From: Undaria pinnatifida
Lineage: Eukaryota > Sar > Phaeophyceae > Laminariales > Alariaceae
Direction: 5' to 3'
Length of the DNA stretch: 64,000 bases
Assembly (NCBI GenBank): GCA_012845835.1
Contig: JABAKD010000013.1
Span: 7,329,628-7,393,627 of the forward strand
Part shown: positions 21,588 through 33,051 of the stretch, piece by piece
Layout of the letters: the number at the start of each line of letters is the position of its first letter
How positions within the stretch are numbered: the first letter of the stretch is position 1
Made by a program: the position numbers and the translations under genes
The notes under the pieces: generated by a model
What the model was told of the DNA's origin: nothing
The model's input: only the letters and a program-made list of their open reading frames with translations
The model's database searches: none

Positions 21588-22313
21588 CATGTAGCGGCAA
21601 AGCGACATCTAAAAAAGCAGCCAGTGCAGTGTTATCAACCTGAGTAGCGTGCACCATGTCTTTACGTTGCACTTTGGGCACCCAGCAACATGGGCTGCTT
21701 CGCGTAAAACAGGGTACGTGATTTTGTAGTATTGTACCTGGCACGAATTAGCCATTTTTTTGTTACCGGTCTCCCTCTCAAGTCCCCAAGGGTCTTGAGG
21801 GTAAAAAAAAAAAAGGCAGTCTCAGACTTACAAAGGAACACAATAAGAAACTCGGGGAGCCGTCACAATGCTCGAGTTACCGAGTGCAGAACGCACCGTT
21901 TCTTAAATAAGAATGTCGCCCCGTCTGCGTCAGTATAAAATCCTGTGTCAAAAGCAGTGGACGGATACTATAGGCGCGGGGTGCTGTGTGGTATTTATGA
22001 GCAGTAGTACCACAGATAGACCCTACCCACGGCTTCCATTGTTTGATCTCGTCGTATACACCGGAAGGCAGTTCGTACCGACGGAGTGTTCCGCAGGACA
22101 CACCGACATCCTTCTCCTAGTCGCGCGCACCTTGCCATCTCGCTGGCGGCGTCCTTATACCGTCCTATCCACACAATGCGAAATCCCAACATCAACGGTC
22201 TTATTACCCTTACGCCAACCCTTACGAAGTATTTTTTCCTTTCTTCTTTTTTGTTGCAAATTTAGCCTGGTGTGCTGGCTTGCACCTTTTTTTTTACCCG
22301 CGTGTTCATGCAT
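21588..22313. other. no gene recognised
   Basis: A 140-codon plus-strand frame (21913-22335) has no motif I recognise. The opposite strand is open over much of the same stretch. Confidence 0.35.
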
Positions 22314-22490
22314 TGCGATCCGTTGCATGGCCTAATGCCCTTGCTGAATTCGCAATGTGCATCTGATCTCTGTCTCTCGTAGTTTGTGGCCACAGAGAGG
22401 GCTCGTCTCTCCATGAGGCATGGGCACGGACACTGGTTGTGCTGGATGTAGATGGGTGGAAAGATCAGTTTGAAGTGAAAAACACACATC
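22314..22490 (+). repeat. dispersed repeat family B, copy 4
   Basis: This copy contains GTTTGTGGCCACAGAGAGGG, CTCCATGAGGCAT, CACGGACACTGGTTGTGC and GGATGTAGATGGGTGGAAAG. Confidence 0.7.
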
Positions 22491-22494
22491 GAGG

Positions 22495-24611
22495 ATTGAT
22501 CGCAACCAATAGACGCACACGTCCGTCCATCCGCCCTCCAGGTGCCAGGTGTTTCTCGACTTTTTCGATTCTAACAACCCTGACTCGACTCACAACTGCT
22601 GTAACTGCGGCTTTCTGTGGCGTGTTTGTGTTGTTGAGCCGTGCGCGGCTGATAGCACAACCACCTCCAACCACCAGCTAGCTGCAGCCTGCAGCAGCTT
22701 TTTTTTTATATAGTCTGTACTCATTCGTACGACGTACATCTTAGTTTATGAAAAAAAGGACCCTCAAATCGCATCCTCCATCCGCGTGCAATAGTGAGTG
22801 AGGACGCTGGAGCGTTTATTATTTAGAGTTTCATCGTCACACAGCAGGAGGGTAGCGACGAGCTCTCGGCATGCGTGCGTGTACGTGTGATATATGTATG
22901 TACACAACAACACCCAAAGAAATCAATGCCAAAGAACGCAGCAAGTAGTTTTTTTTGTTTTTTAAAATTTACGGACGGCAAGCGCCGCGAGAGCCTTCTC
23001 TTTTCCAAGTGTGGACCTCTCGGGACGTTGACGCGTACATAGAAGACGAAGATGAGATTGCGATGATATTGTTGCACGGCGCAAAAAACCCAACTGCTCT
23101 AATATGTTGATCTGTACTCGAGTAGCAGCAGCTGTCTCGCTTTCCGTGAGGTCTAACCAGCCGCCACGAAAAGAAAGCCAGCTTTTCTCACGCGGGCCAT
23201 TGACCAAGAAAACCCGCCCGGAAACTCGAATATATGCGGAGAATAACCCTGACCGGACTCCTCCTTCTATAGCTTGGGCGGGCAGGGGTAAAAAACAAAG
23301 AGGAGGAGGGGCGGCGTATAGATCTTTACCCTCGCACCCACGTCGTGCCTCGTGCAGTCCACCACGGGCATGGACCCTCACCTGTTGACGGCACCGCACT
23401 GCCGATCCGCTGGGCGTGGGCTGCGCTGCTGAATCTTGGCTGTGGAGCCAGCGCCTTCCTCTGGAGATCCGTCTCCGTCCAACCCTCCAACTCGGCGCCT
23501 TTTTCTGCCCCAGCCTTGCGCGTCGCACAACTTGAGCAGCCGCTGGAACAAATGCTCGTCGTTGGCGGCATCAGTCGCAACCGTCTGCCCTTTAGTGCGC
23601 CCGACCTTGCTTTTCCCTTCTGCAGCAGATGGGCACGGCATCTCGCCCGACACCACAGCCAGCCCTTTTGGAGATAGATGAGGGTTCGTTCACTTCAGGA
23701 ATGAAGAAACGATTTAGAGGTTTCACAGCATTTTGTTGGCGTTTTCCAAAGTATTATCCGGGGGTGGGGGTGAAGGGTCGGAGGTCGGAGGGTCGGAGAG
23801 TCAGTATCATTCGGACGATCGACGGCTAATGCGCTGAACTCAGAACTCAGGACTCTTGAACTGATCTGTGATTGATTGCTGAGCAGTCCAGCTAATAAAT
23901 GTGGTAGGTCACGAGACTCGAGTATGTCTAACGTGATACAGCAGTACCCCACATAAATGTATAGTCTATATATATTATGTACATCACATGACCTAGAGAG
24001 TCATAATGATATAGCGGTAGTCCCATGAACCTGCCGCGATATCGAGTGTGTGTCCCATGGGCAGGAGAGAGAGGCCCTACACACAACAAAGACATCGGAC
24101 AATAATAGCATCATCAGCAGCACGCATAGTTACTAATCGGTTGGCTGTACGAGTAGCAATCTCGTGAGCAAGAAGACCTGACCTGTTGACTCCCTGTGGA
24201 TATCCAGTGGATCCTCCTCAAATTTATTTCTCGAGGGGTTTTTATTTCCCCATCCGTGCAAAAATAGGATCCTGTTCTAAATTCAAGTATTTGGTGTTTG
24301 TCCTCTAGGCGGTGTTTTTTCTTGCGGGCGAACCGGAAAAGCAAGGGGCTGAGGGCATAGATAGGGTGAACGGCCGAAATAAATCCAAAATCTGAAATAT
24401 CTGTACTGCCACCACCACCGTGTGCGTTGTCTTCACATTACATCGGTTGGCTCTTCTTACCAACGACATCATCACTACTAGAACACCAGTGCCCATCCTG
24501 ATTCTTCATCCTAGAGGTACAAACTGCGGGCATAGACTAGACTAATATTATAGACTATATACAGTAGACTACTCTGTGTGTAGTCTATTATGACATGCAT
24601 GACATATGATG
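22495..24611. other. no gene recognised
   Basis: Minus-strand open frames at 22962-23528 (188 codons) and 23326-23656 overlap plus-strand frames of similar length. None has a recognisable domain. I see no repeat boundary, RNA gene or transposon. Confidence 0.35.
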
Positions 24612-25152
24612 TTATAAAAATTAAAATACACTTCATCAGCTGTGAGATCGAATATTTTGTCGAAACTCATCTTCGCAAGCTGTGTGTGATACTCCGATCG
24701 CGCGTATTACGGGTTGTGTGTCCTCATTAAAAATATAGGTCGGCGACTCCCCTTGCAACTACAACAGTGTAGCTATCAGGGTCAACAGGGTGATGTTAGG
24801 CAGTCTGTGCGCGGAAACTATAAAACCCGTTTCTGAGGGGGACAAAATCTGACAGCTGTGGAAGGAAATGCATCAGTTTATCAAGTGAATCCTGTAAGTC
24901 GAACCGGTGAGGGGAGGGCGGAGTTTTTAAGGACGTGGGGGCCTGATTTTGATCAAAAGGGGGGCGGGAGGGGGGGAGGGGGGGGGAGGGGACGGGTGGG
25001 GCAGGTCTATTTGTGCGTGGAAACTACAAAATATTTCTTGTGGGGGAGGGGGAGGAATGTGGCGGGGGGGGGCGGGGGCGGGGGGGGAGGGGTTTAGGTC
25101 GCATAGATGTAGGGGTTGGCTATACGCGTGGTGCTAGGTCTAGGCGATGGTG
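24612..25152 (-). repeat. 541-bp duplicated block, copy 2 (contains an MSFD copy)
   Basis: This is the partner of 19980-20523. The inverted MSFD copy reads MSFDKIFDLTADEV on the minus strand. The G-rich tail (about 24960-25095) differs mainly in the length of its G runs. Confidence 0.8.
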
Positions 25153-25262
25153 CGGTTTGTGTGTTCCTCACATTGAAATGATATTTCCACTCATCTACAT
25201 CCAGCACAACCACAGACAGTCAGAGTGTCCGTGCCGATGCCTCCTAGAAGACTAGCGACAGA
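25153..25262 (-). repeat. dispersed repeat family B, copy 5
   Basis: On the minus strand it reads GGCATCGGCACGGACACT, then GGTTGTGCTGGATGTAGATG, GTGGAAATATCA and GAACACACAAAC. It directly abuts the duplicated block. Confidence 0.65.
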
Positions 25263-25644
25263 CAAAATAGTAATTCACAAACTGCAAGGCAGAGATACAG
25301 ATATATTGCTCTTATTATTAGTCTAATATTAGTAGCAAGCTTACTAGGTGATTTGGCTACATGCAATGCCAACGGCAAAAAATACGAGGGCAAATATGCA
25401 CGACACAACACCAGGCTGTTTGCAAGGTGAACAGAAGAGAAAAAAAAGAAGGACGAGGTAGGAGCTGTGATGAAACAGAAATACCAAAAGAAGGAAGCAA
25501 ATGAAAAGTCGGCTTACCGGGTGCGAATAACACACACAGCAAAAAACAAAAAACAAGCCCACCAAGAGGAAACAGAAAAGCAACACGCCGTACGAGGAAG
25601 AAAAAAGGAGTCCTCCTGTGGAATGGGACATTAATAGTCTTGTC

Positions 25645-25800
25645 TATAGAATTAAAAATACACTCCATCCAGCTGTGAAATCAAAGATTTCGTCGAAACT
25701 CATGTTTGCAAGCTGTGTGTGATACTCCGATCGCGCGTATTATTGGGTGGTGTGTGTCCTCACTAAGGATGTAGGTCGGCGACTCCCCTTGGACCTGCAG
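25645..25800 (-). repeat. MSFD repeat family, copy near 25.7 kb
   Basis: It encodes MSFDEIFDFTAGWS on the minus strand after CAGCTTGCAAAC. The flanking TCGGCGACTCCCCTTG block is retained. A second, very diverged plus-strand copy starting MSFDRNPF lies at 25845-25890. Confidence 0.6.
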
Positions 25801-25890
25801 TGTAGCGTGGATATTGTATAGTCTATATATACCAGGTACCAGGTATGAGTTTCGATCGAAACCCTTTTGGTCAATCTCGCAGTTGAAATG

Positions 25891-26829
25891 TTTTTTTTTT
25901 TAATAGTAGTATGTACCAGGTAGAAAACTAACAATAACAATGCAGAAAGACGCAGAGAAACGAGACGAAACAAATGAACCCTCTCTCGTGGACGCCCTCT
26001 CTCTCGTGTGCCGCGTAGGCTCTTGAAGAAGAGTGTGGTGCATCACTAGCAACATGAAGAAGGAAGGAAAGGAGAGGCAGATAAGGAGAGAACGAAAGAA
26101 CGAAAGAAAGAGAGAAACGCGGCCAAGCAAAAACAAACGATTGATAATTGCATTCGTACCTCAGCGGGGAAGCGAGCAACACAGGCTCTCTGCTACCTAG
26201 ACGAGCCGGGAAGCTAGCCACACGGTTTGCAACCTCCTTCCTATTCCCCGTCGAGAACGGCCTCCGGTTTCAGTGCTGCTGCCGTTGTCGCCCCCCCCGG
26301 GAAAATGAAGACGAAAGCAAACACCAAGCCAAACGAAAAAGCTACAAAAAAAAACTCTCAAAGAAAGTTGAAATACAAATCGGGAGCAGCAAATAAATGG
26401 ATAGCACAGGCTCCGTACCTTGTATGTGCGTCGTAGTTGCATTGATTAGTGCCTTGCTACACCATCTATCTGCCAGTTTTTCTGGTTTCATCGACAATGA
26501 TATGACAGTAGTAGTACGACTGCCCCCGTCCCCCTCTCCGCCCGCCCCCTCCCTTGTCCTCCTCTCACCCTTCTTCGTGGCACCATCGTTTTTGCCTGCC
26601 GTAATCAGCTCTTTTCCACCTCGATCCTGTGCCACCTCGCCATGAAGCCGTCCGCAGCTTTGGCAATCCCCCGGTACCACTTCCCAGCCTTTTTGGTCGC
26701 CGTGGGCCATAGCACACGGTCTCTACCCCAAACAGCAAAGGGGGGGTTCCGTCGATCCTTTTCTTTTACTTTAAACACCGTGATGTTGTCTATCAGACAT
26801 CGGGCCCATGTCTATCCTGGCCAACCCTG
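25891..26829. other. no gene recognised
   Basis: A minus-strand open frame of 122 codons (26342-26710) is rich in Gly, Lys and Glu and has no motif I recognise. The stretch from 26520 is C/T-rich on the plus strand. Confidence 0.35.
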
Positions 26830-27585
26830 TAAGTTTGGATCGTCATGCACCGAAGGTCACAAAAGTTTTAGAGGGTTGCGTGTATATTTGCAGGCGTTAT
26901 AAGGATTTTTTCAGATATTGAATTTTCAGTATAACAGCAGTTATTCATCAGTTTCGTACCAATTCGGGCTATTTTCCTATTATTGGTACCTAGTACTAGG
27001 CTGGCGTTCTTGATGGTAGACTGCTGTGAGCTCTCACACACGAGCTCACCTTTCGACATTGCCTCTACCCTGTTGTGCTGGGAGACTATTAATATAATGT
27101 TTAAATTAATGTGAATGATGAATTTATGAAATTAATGAAACCTACCCCGCTTGGAGCTAACGAATAGATTTGGCAGCTCGGGAAAAAAAGAGTTCGAGTA
27201 CTCCGCTCTCTGCTCCGTCTCTACTCCCTATATCCTCTAATAAATAATACATCGACTGTGACTAACTCTACGATAGCACCCCCAAAAAACCGGCGGTTTC
27301 CTTTAACGAACGTTTCATAGCTGCTCGACACGAGGAATGGATGCTACATACGAAAAAACAATCTTCATGTATTTTCTTGTTTGCAGAGGACTATCGAACT
27401 ATTAAGATGACGTGATCAGGGTGACAAGGGGCACCGTATTTAAGGAAATACGGCCGGGAGCTGGTGTCGAAACCAGCAATTTCGTTCAAGAAAAGTTGGA
27501 GGGGCTACCGTAGGACGACTCCTATAAACGAACACGTCAGACCGCGTGGCGATCAGGGCATCCGGGTTCGGACTCTGCGAACACA
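26830..27585 (+). mobile_element. LTR-like end of an old copia element, interrupted
   Basis: Segments of this stretch match the LTR at 60354-60889 in order: GTTTGGATC.TCAT, GGGTTGCGT(G/A)TATATT, GCAGGCGTT.TAA, GAGTTCGAG(T/C)ACTCCGCT, then AGACC(G/A)CGTGGCG.TCAGGG and TCGGACTCT(G/A)CGAA. Two pieces absent from the other copy interrupt it: an unassigned AT-rich stretch (about 26903-27168) and the TIR element at 27268-27513. It precedes gag-like sequence of an old copia element, so it is probably that element's 5' LTR. The left part is truncated. Confidence 0.6.
27268..27513 (+). mobile_element. TIR element family 2, copy 2, inside an LTR
   Basis: The ends CTACGATAGCACCCCCAA and (inverted) CTACGGTAGCCCCTCCAA form an 18-bp imperfect terminal inverted repeat. 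The body aligns end to end with 7010-7252 in the opposite orientation. Comparison with the uninterrupted LTR near 60.83 kb confirms that it is an insertion. The flanks do not show a clean target duplication. Confidence 0.7.
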
Positions 27586-27659
27586 CTAGTGTCTAGACAC
27601 GTTGGAGTTCTGGTACCAGGAATCACGGATGTCAACTGAGCAGTAAGCTTCAGCTGCTG

Positions 27660-27817
27660 ATGGATGAGAAGCAAGCATCGATGATGCATGCCATGAAGGA
27701 GACGATGACCGAGTTCATAATGAACGACGACCCACCGAAGTCCAACGACGCAGAGGGAAGCGCTGCTGTAAGGGGGAGCCCACGAGGGACTGAACCCACT
27801 GCTGCACGAGAAACTTA

Positions 27818-27851
<34 letters not shown>

Positions 27852-27959
27852 GGCAGAGCGCGCGGAGATACGACGCCAGCAAGAGAGACGACTTTGCGTC
27901 AGGATGCCTCGCGTAATTTCGGAGTGACGGGTTGCGGAGGAGCTGTTGTTCCTGTCTAG
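27660..27959 (+). pseudogene. possible start of old copia gag
   Basis: A 99-codon frame begins MDEKQASMMHAMKETMTEF and contains a poly-Ala run from a GCT microsatellite (about 27820-27850). It lies just downstream of the LTR-like end, where copia gag starts, and upstream of recognisable gag. I assign it by position rather than by a diagnostic motif. Confidence 0.35.
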
Positions 27960-29282
27960 GTTTGGCCCAGCCACGAGTCAGCCAGACCAGCTAAGGAGGG
28001 CTGGAGAATGAGGTACATACGCCGGCGTTGAGTTGAGAGTTGGCTGTGATCTAGTTTGTGATAATCGGTTCCCCTTGCCGCCTCGGTAAGGCATGCTGCG
28101 GGGCATGCATTAGCAGGTTTGTAGAGAGTGGGGGGAGTCTTTCTGGCGGGTGTAAGGCCGGACTCACCCTCAAGGAGTGGTACCTTCTTGCTGCTGCGTG
28201 TGGCCGCGAGGCTTAGGCGTGGCGTTAGAGTTGGGTCGTACGTGGTGCGTTAGGCATGGTCAGCCACGATTCGCGCGTCGTTTCAGGCAGCAGCGGCGGA
28301 GAAGCAATGCTTAATCAGGATGCTCGTGCGCGGAGGCCGGCGCCACCACGAGCCACACTACGGCGCAGTCTTGGTTTGAGTGGACGGAACTGCGCCGGTA
28401 GGAGGCTGGATTCGACGACGGAGGAGGTGGGTGACTGAGCGTCGACGGGCGGGGAAGAGACGGATTGAACTCTCCCTGAACGGGAACTTTTGTTTTTTCA
28501 GATCAGCATCGCAAGCTGCGAGGAGCATTTTGTTTTTGGGACGGGGGAGAAGGGGAACCGATTGGAATTGAGTGTCAACGAAAGCAAGTGCGAATGAACG
28601 GGCCGAGTGAGCTAAGGCGATGAGGCGGCCATGGAGAACCACAGCAGGAGGATGGCACGCGGAAACCCAAGACCCCCACGCACACCATCACCACGAGAGC
28701 AGCGATCGTCTTTTTTCAGTTTTTTTTTTACGAGGAAGAAATACAACATGTTACTTATTATATTATGTCGTCACTGATTTTTGTAGAGTTGGTAGAAGAG
28801 TTGTATACCCTTCATGGGGAACGACCCACCACAATTATCAATTTTCAGGCACGGGCGTCGTAGCTGCGCTGCAACCTGTCAGATAACCCTGCAAGACGGG
28901 GCGATCGTTGATATTTGTATGGTGGATTTTGGTTCGATTGCTCTTTTTTCACTGCATGCCCGCGGGTCGTCACTCTGACAGCACTCCAGACAGCAGGCGC
29001 GTTCGTCTGTGCTCGCGATTACCGTGCGGTTCGTACGGTGCAGACAGCCAACCGCTGTAGTTTGTAGCCGCGAGCTGGTTAGTTGTGGGAACGGGGGAAC
29101 TCTATGCCGTGGTTGAGTGGATACCCGCGGCCATGTGACTTCAGTTTGCACATTGGCTCATTTCACTTGTGCGCCTTCTTCTTCGTATCGTGCGTTTTAG
29201 GCGGGAAAGCGTAGTATTTCCCGGACGATTTTTGATTTCATTTGGTTTTTAGGATCTTCCTAGGGCTCCAGCACCTTTGTGT
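27960..29282. other. leader or inserted sequence within the old copia element
   Basis: No recognisable domain is present. The final part, up to the CAA tail at 29345, may be a non-LTR insertion that separates the presumed gag start from the recognisable gag. Confidence 0.3.
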
Positions 29283-29345
29283 GACCACGGACTCTAGATT
29301 TTTGACAAGAGTTAATGTGAGGCAACAACAACAACAACAATGATC
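29283..29345 (+). repeat. CAA-tailed repeat, copy 2
   Basis: ACTCTAGATTTTTGACAAGA, GTTAATGTGAGG and about six CAA units match the minus-strand copy at 9205-9290. Confidence 0.55.
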
Positions 29346-29400
29346 TGCCTCTACCTAGGAGACGTGCTTTTAAGCACACCACCGTCCCATCGTCTAGTGG

Positions 29401-30550
29401 GAAAAAACCCGAGTGTACTGCCTGGATCAGAGACGCTAGGTTCTACGCGAAAGGGGTAGGTTTCTTATCTGCCTTTGTACCGGATCCACTCCGATAAATT
29501 CCCGTAAGGGATTTTGTTATCGGGGACTCAGTACTCGTCGACAGGAAATACAGCCGTGAAAGTGTGCACATGCATGCACTGGAGTGTAATTTCCCGTCGA
29601 CCGTTCTCAAAAGTAAGAGTGGCAGGAGCATCTTGCACCGGTGTACCTCGCCGAGGGAAGCATGGGACCCTCTCCTTCCATGGTACGGCCCTCAAACGAC
29701 GGGGGCCGAATCCGACCTCTCCCGGCGCCTTACTAATTTTCAGATAGCACCAGGGAGCAACCCCCTCGAGGAGATGAGTACGATCGAGGATCTTGCCGCA
29801 GAAATACATACAGCAGGAATTACTCTCGACGACCACATGCTGTACACAATTTTCATCGAACCTCTGTCTGCCGAATACGAGGTGGAGGTAATGAACCTTG
29901 AATCTTGTGACAGTCACGCGATGACATAATCACGGCTGTACGGGAGCGGTACCACTGACGTTCTGAAAACAGGAAGAAGGGGGCCAACGCTGGCCATGCT
30001 GGCCATGCTATGTTCGCCGGTGGCGGCGATGGCGGTGGTGGCCGCGAAACAGGCGGCGGCGGCAGTGCCCACAGGAAAGGTGGAGGTCGCCGCAAATGGA
30101 AAGGTGCACGTCGCGGACAGTAAGGCCGAGGTGGTAAAGGCTCTGACAAGGACGGTGGTGGCTCGGCCGCGGCTGCCGGAGGCGATGGCAGCAGCGCCAA
30201 AGCCGCCGAAGGTAGTACCTCCGAGGTGAGATGTTACAGGTGTGGCAAAAAGGGCCGTTGGAGGGATGACTGCACGGAGGAGCTACTCCGCAGCCGATAC
30301 CAAGGAAGGGGGCACACTGTCGATGTCTGCCTCGCGTCTGCGGAGAAACGATGCACCGTTGCAACGGACAAGGGCACGCTACTGATGTCTGCCCTTCGTT
30401 GAACGAGGAAGCTGAGCTAGAAGTTTCGATTGAAGATGATGATGATGGTACAGTCGAGGTTTCAGCTTTCAAGGCCAAAGAGGCAGGCGAGTGCAGTGAT
30501 GTTTCGGGCAGAATGGGGGAAGGGGAGTCGGCTTGGCAGGTAGTGGATAA
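29401..30550 (+). pseudogene. old copia gag, broken
   Basis: Copia gag normally packages the element's RNA in a virus-like particle. This stretch reads as gag: a W-I-R-D-A-(R)-F-Y-A-K segment, TSPREAWDPL, then EEMSTIEDLAAE and LYTIFIEPLSAEYEVE, as in the UBN2-type gag core. A Gly/Arg-rich segment and two zinc-knuckle remnants follow near 30235 and 30351. The first reads CYRCGKKGRWRDDC, with Arg in place of the usual His. The second has lost its first Cys. There is a stop near 29500, a frame change near 29915 and a further stop in the Gly-rich part. The frame ends at the insertion site of the younger element (30551) and resumes at 36968. Confidence 0.8.
30546..30550 (+). repeat. target-site duplication, left copy (GATAA)
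   Basis: It is identical to 36968-36972. It marks the integration site of the younger copia element in the older one. Confidence 0.85.
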
Positions 30551-31082
30551 TGTTCGTGATAGCGGCATGTATGTATCAACTGTACTGCGGTGAAACTCTG
30601 ATTGGTTGGTTTGAATAGCAGAACTGTTGATTGTATGTTGTTGTACCAGAATACTCTTCTGGTGGTGCTACGGTACTTCGGTAGATTGTACATGTGCACG
30701 AGTTATACATCGGACCGTAGTGGTGTGTACAGTGCGTTGGTATGTCGGTACGTTGGACACATTGACGAATAGGAACATTCCTGTAGTGTTGCTAACACGA
30801 TATAGCTTGTCTCAACGAACAGCCTAGCAATAAGTTACAGTTACATACGTTGTGTCACGGAGGTAAGTTACAGGGATCGTCTCGTGGTATCACCCACGAG
30901 CAGTCCCACGGGTATGTACGAGCAGGCACTATGCGAGGAGGTTTAGGTATTCGACTACGAGCGGTTGTTACTGGGCTGTGGAGAGTTGGCCCACATGACC
31001 CACTCCACTTTCTGACCTGTCTCTCCAGACATTGGTCTATCTAATATAATACCTTTCTCCAGAAGCCACTGATTTACCAACA
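30551..31082 (+). repeat. 5' LTR of young copia element
   Basis: It starts TGTTCGTGATAGCGG and ends GATTTACCAACA. It should hold the promoter and transcript start. TATAATACC near 31046 is AT-rich, but I do not call a promoter. Confidence 0.95.
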
Positions 31083-31170
31083 CGCTATAGCGCTATCGGC
31101 CGACTGCTGTACGTCCCCCTGGACTGTGTTCGACGAGACTGTGAGGGCGGCTTGATCAACCGGCCTCGTC

Positions 31171-33051
31171 ATGGCTGAACAGGAGGGAGGTGACCCTGCG
31201 GTAAACCAACAGGGTGACCCGCAGGGCTTTGGTGAGAGAATGGATTCCTTAGAGTCTCGAGTGTCTCAAATGCTGGATATGTTTTCTAACGAGCAGCAGA
31301 TGCTCCAGACAATTGTTGAGACACACCAGAGGGAGAATGTGGAGTCCTCTAGTTCGCGTGCTGCGCCGCGAGGCATCGAACTAGAGTCTGGTGTGCACCA
31401 ATCGGGTGCTGCCGATAGGACCGCGGGGCGTACGGGAGGCGATACCCTAGACATTGGCGTGTCCGACATGAGGGTTGGGAGTAGGGGTGTTGTAGACCCA
31501 GGCTTGAACCCGCGTGTTTCTGATGAGAATCGTTCCTCTGTTCCTGCAGTAAACTTTGGTTCGGTTGACGGGACTGTTGGTGGGGCTTTAGGTAGCCAGT
31601 CCTCTGTTCCGCCCACTACCTCAGCAAGTGAGTGGTGGGGAAAAGTCGCTAGTGGGAACACACTGATCCCAGCGGCTGACAGTAGTTCGGGGGAGAGCTT
31701 GGGTGGGGGTCTTTTCAAGAAAGTTCCCAAGGCTCCTGAATTTATCGGTACTGATGTATCGTATCCTTCATGGTCGCAGAATTTTCTGCTCAAAGCTCGT
31801 CACTACAATCTGAGCGAGCCGTTCACCTGTGATATCGACATTAAAATCGCCGACGATAATTTCGACTTGACCCCTTGGGTAGAGAAGGGATACAGCGTTG
31901 GTGTACTGCGTCAGCATGAGATTGCTTGGTGGTTTCTGTTCGACTGCTTGAAGAAAGACAGCCACAAAAACATGGCAAGGCAAGCTGGTTCCCCGTATAA
32001 GGCTTTTCGCGCGCTCAAGGATCACTTTCTACCGTTGAGTCAGAGCCAAATTCGAGTGCAGGAAGAAAAACTGAAGTCTCTGCGCATGCGTCCCCACGAG
32101 AATCCCACAACTTTCTTTTCATCCATCTGAGAGACGCTTGGTGTGTTGACCATGCTTGAAGTAACGAAGGATGATCGTGAAGTGTGCAATCTCATGCTGG
32201 AAGGACTGTCCCCCGAGTACAAGACTTTACGTGAGACTCTTGTGGTGTTCTGTTCGAATGACCCCTCTTTCATCGAGACCAAAGTGCGTGAGCGGTACCT
32301 AGACTTGCAAGCACAGGGTGGTTGTAAGAAGCAGAATAGTGTTGCTCTGGTGTCTAGGCCTGCGAAGAAGAAGAGTAACTTCAAGAAGCACAACAAGCAG
32401 AAGTCTAACTCTGAGTCTGATTCCTCGAAGAAGTCTTTTCAGGGGAGGTGTTACAAGTGTGGGGAGGTGGGTCACATGAAGCTCGACTGCAAGGCTCGCA
32501 TCATCCCTCATTCTTCCCAGACTGGAAAGCCCGAGGCCGACGAGAATGAGAGCGTTGAGCAGTGTGCTATTCCTGATTCGGATCTGGTGTGCAGAAATGG
32601 TAGTTCCCACATGAGTGATGACTGCCAAAAGGTGTTGCTTGCAGCGTGTCGTAAGGAAGTGGTCTTGAAGGCGTGTGATGATTTGAGTAGGATGTGGTAT
32701 GATGTCTCTGGTCTGAAGTGTCTGATGACGTCCCGTGATGATCTGATTATGAGCGCCGTCAGTAATGATATGATGCTGAAAGCTGTCAACAAGGCTAGAT
32801 ATGTCGAGGATTGGTATGCTGACACAGGCACTTCATATCACATGACTGATTCCCTGTCTTGCATGAGAGACTTGAAGCCTTGCCACAGAAGTGTGAATGG
32901 AATTGGTGGCGTGTCTTGTGAAGTAGCTTACTCCGGAACGCTAGACTTGGTATTTGTGACTGCTGACAGTGAGTTCTCCGTGGAATTGAAGAACGTATTG
33001 TACTCTCCCAACTTGGGGTATAATCTCTTTTCTTCGAGTGCAGAGTTTTGA
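31171..33051 (+). pseudogene. copia gag and protease, with an internal stop
   Basis: The first 319 codons (31171-32130) hold a Ser/Gly-rich N-terminal part, a coiled-coil-like stretch and the gag core ending in FFSSI. A TGA at 32128-32130 interrupts the frame, which continues in the same phase. A zinc knuckle, CYKCGEVGHMKLDC (C-x2-C-x4-H-x4-C), is at 32449-32490. The protease active-site motif DTGTSYHM starts at 32821. The frame closes at 33051, where the following domain continues in another frame. The single stop looks like a point substitution, because good coding sequence continues on both sides. Confidence 0.9.

Noticed and set aside
31083-31120. primer-binding site of the young copia element
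   Set aside because: The sequence after the LTR (CGCTATAGCGCTATCGGCC) does not start with a convincing complement to a tRNA 3' end that I could identify.
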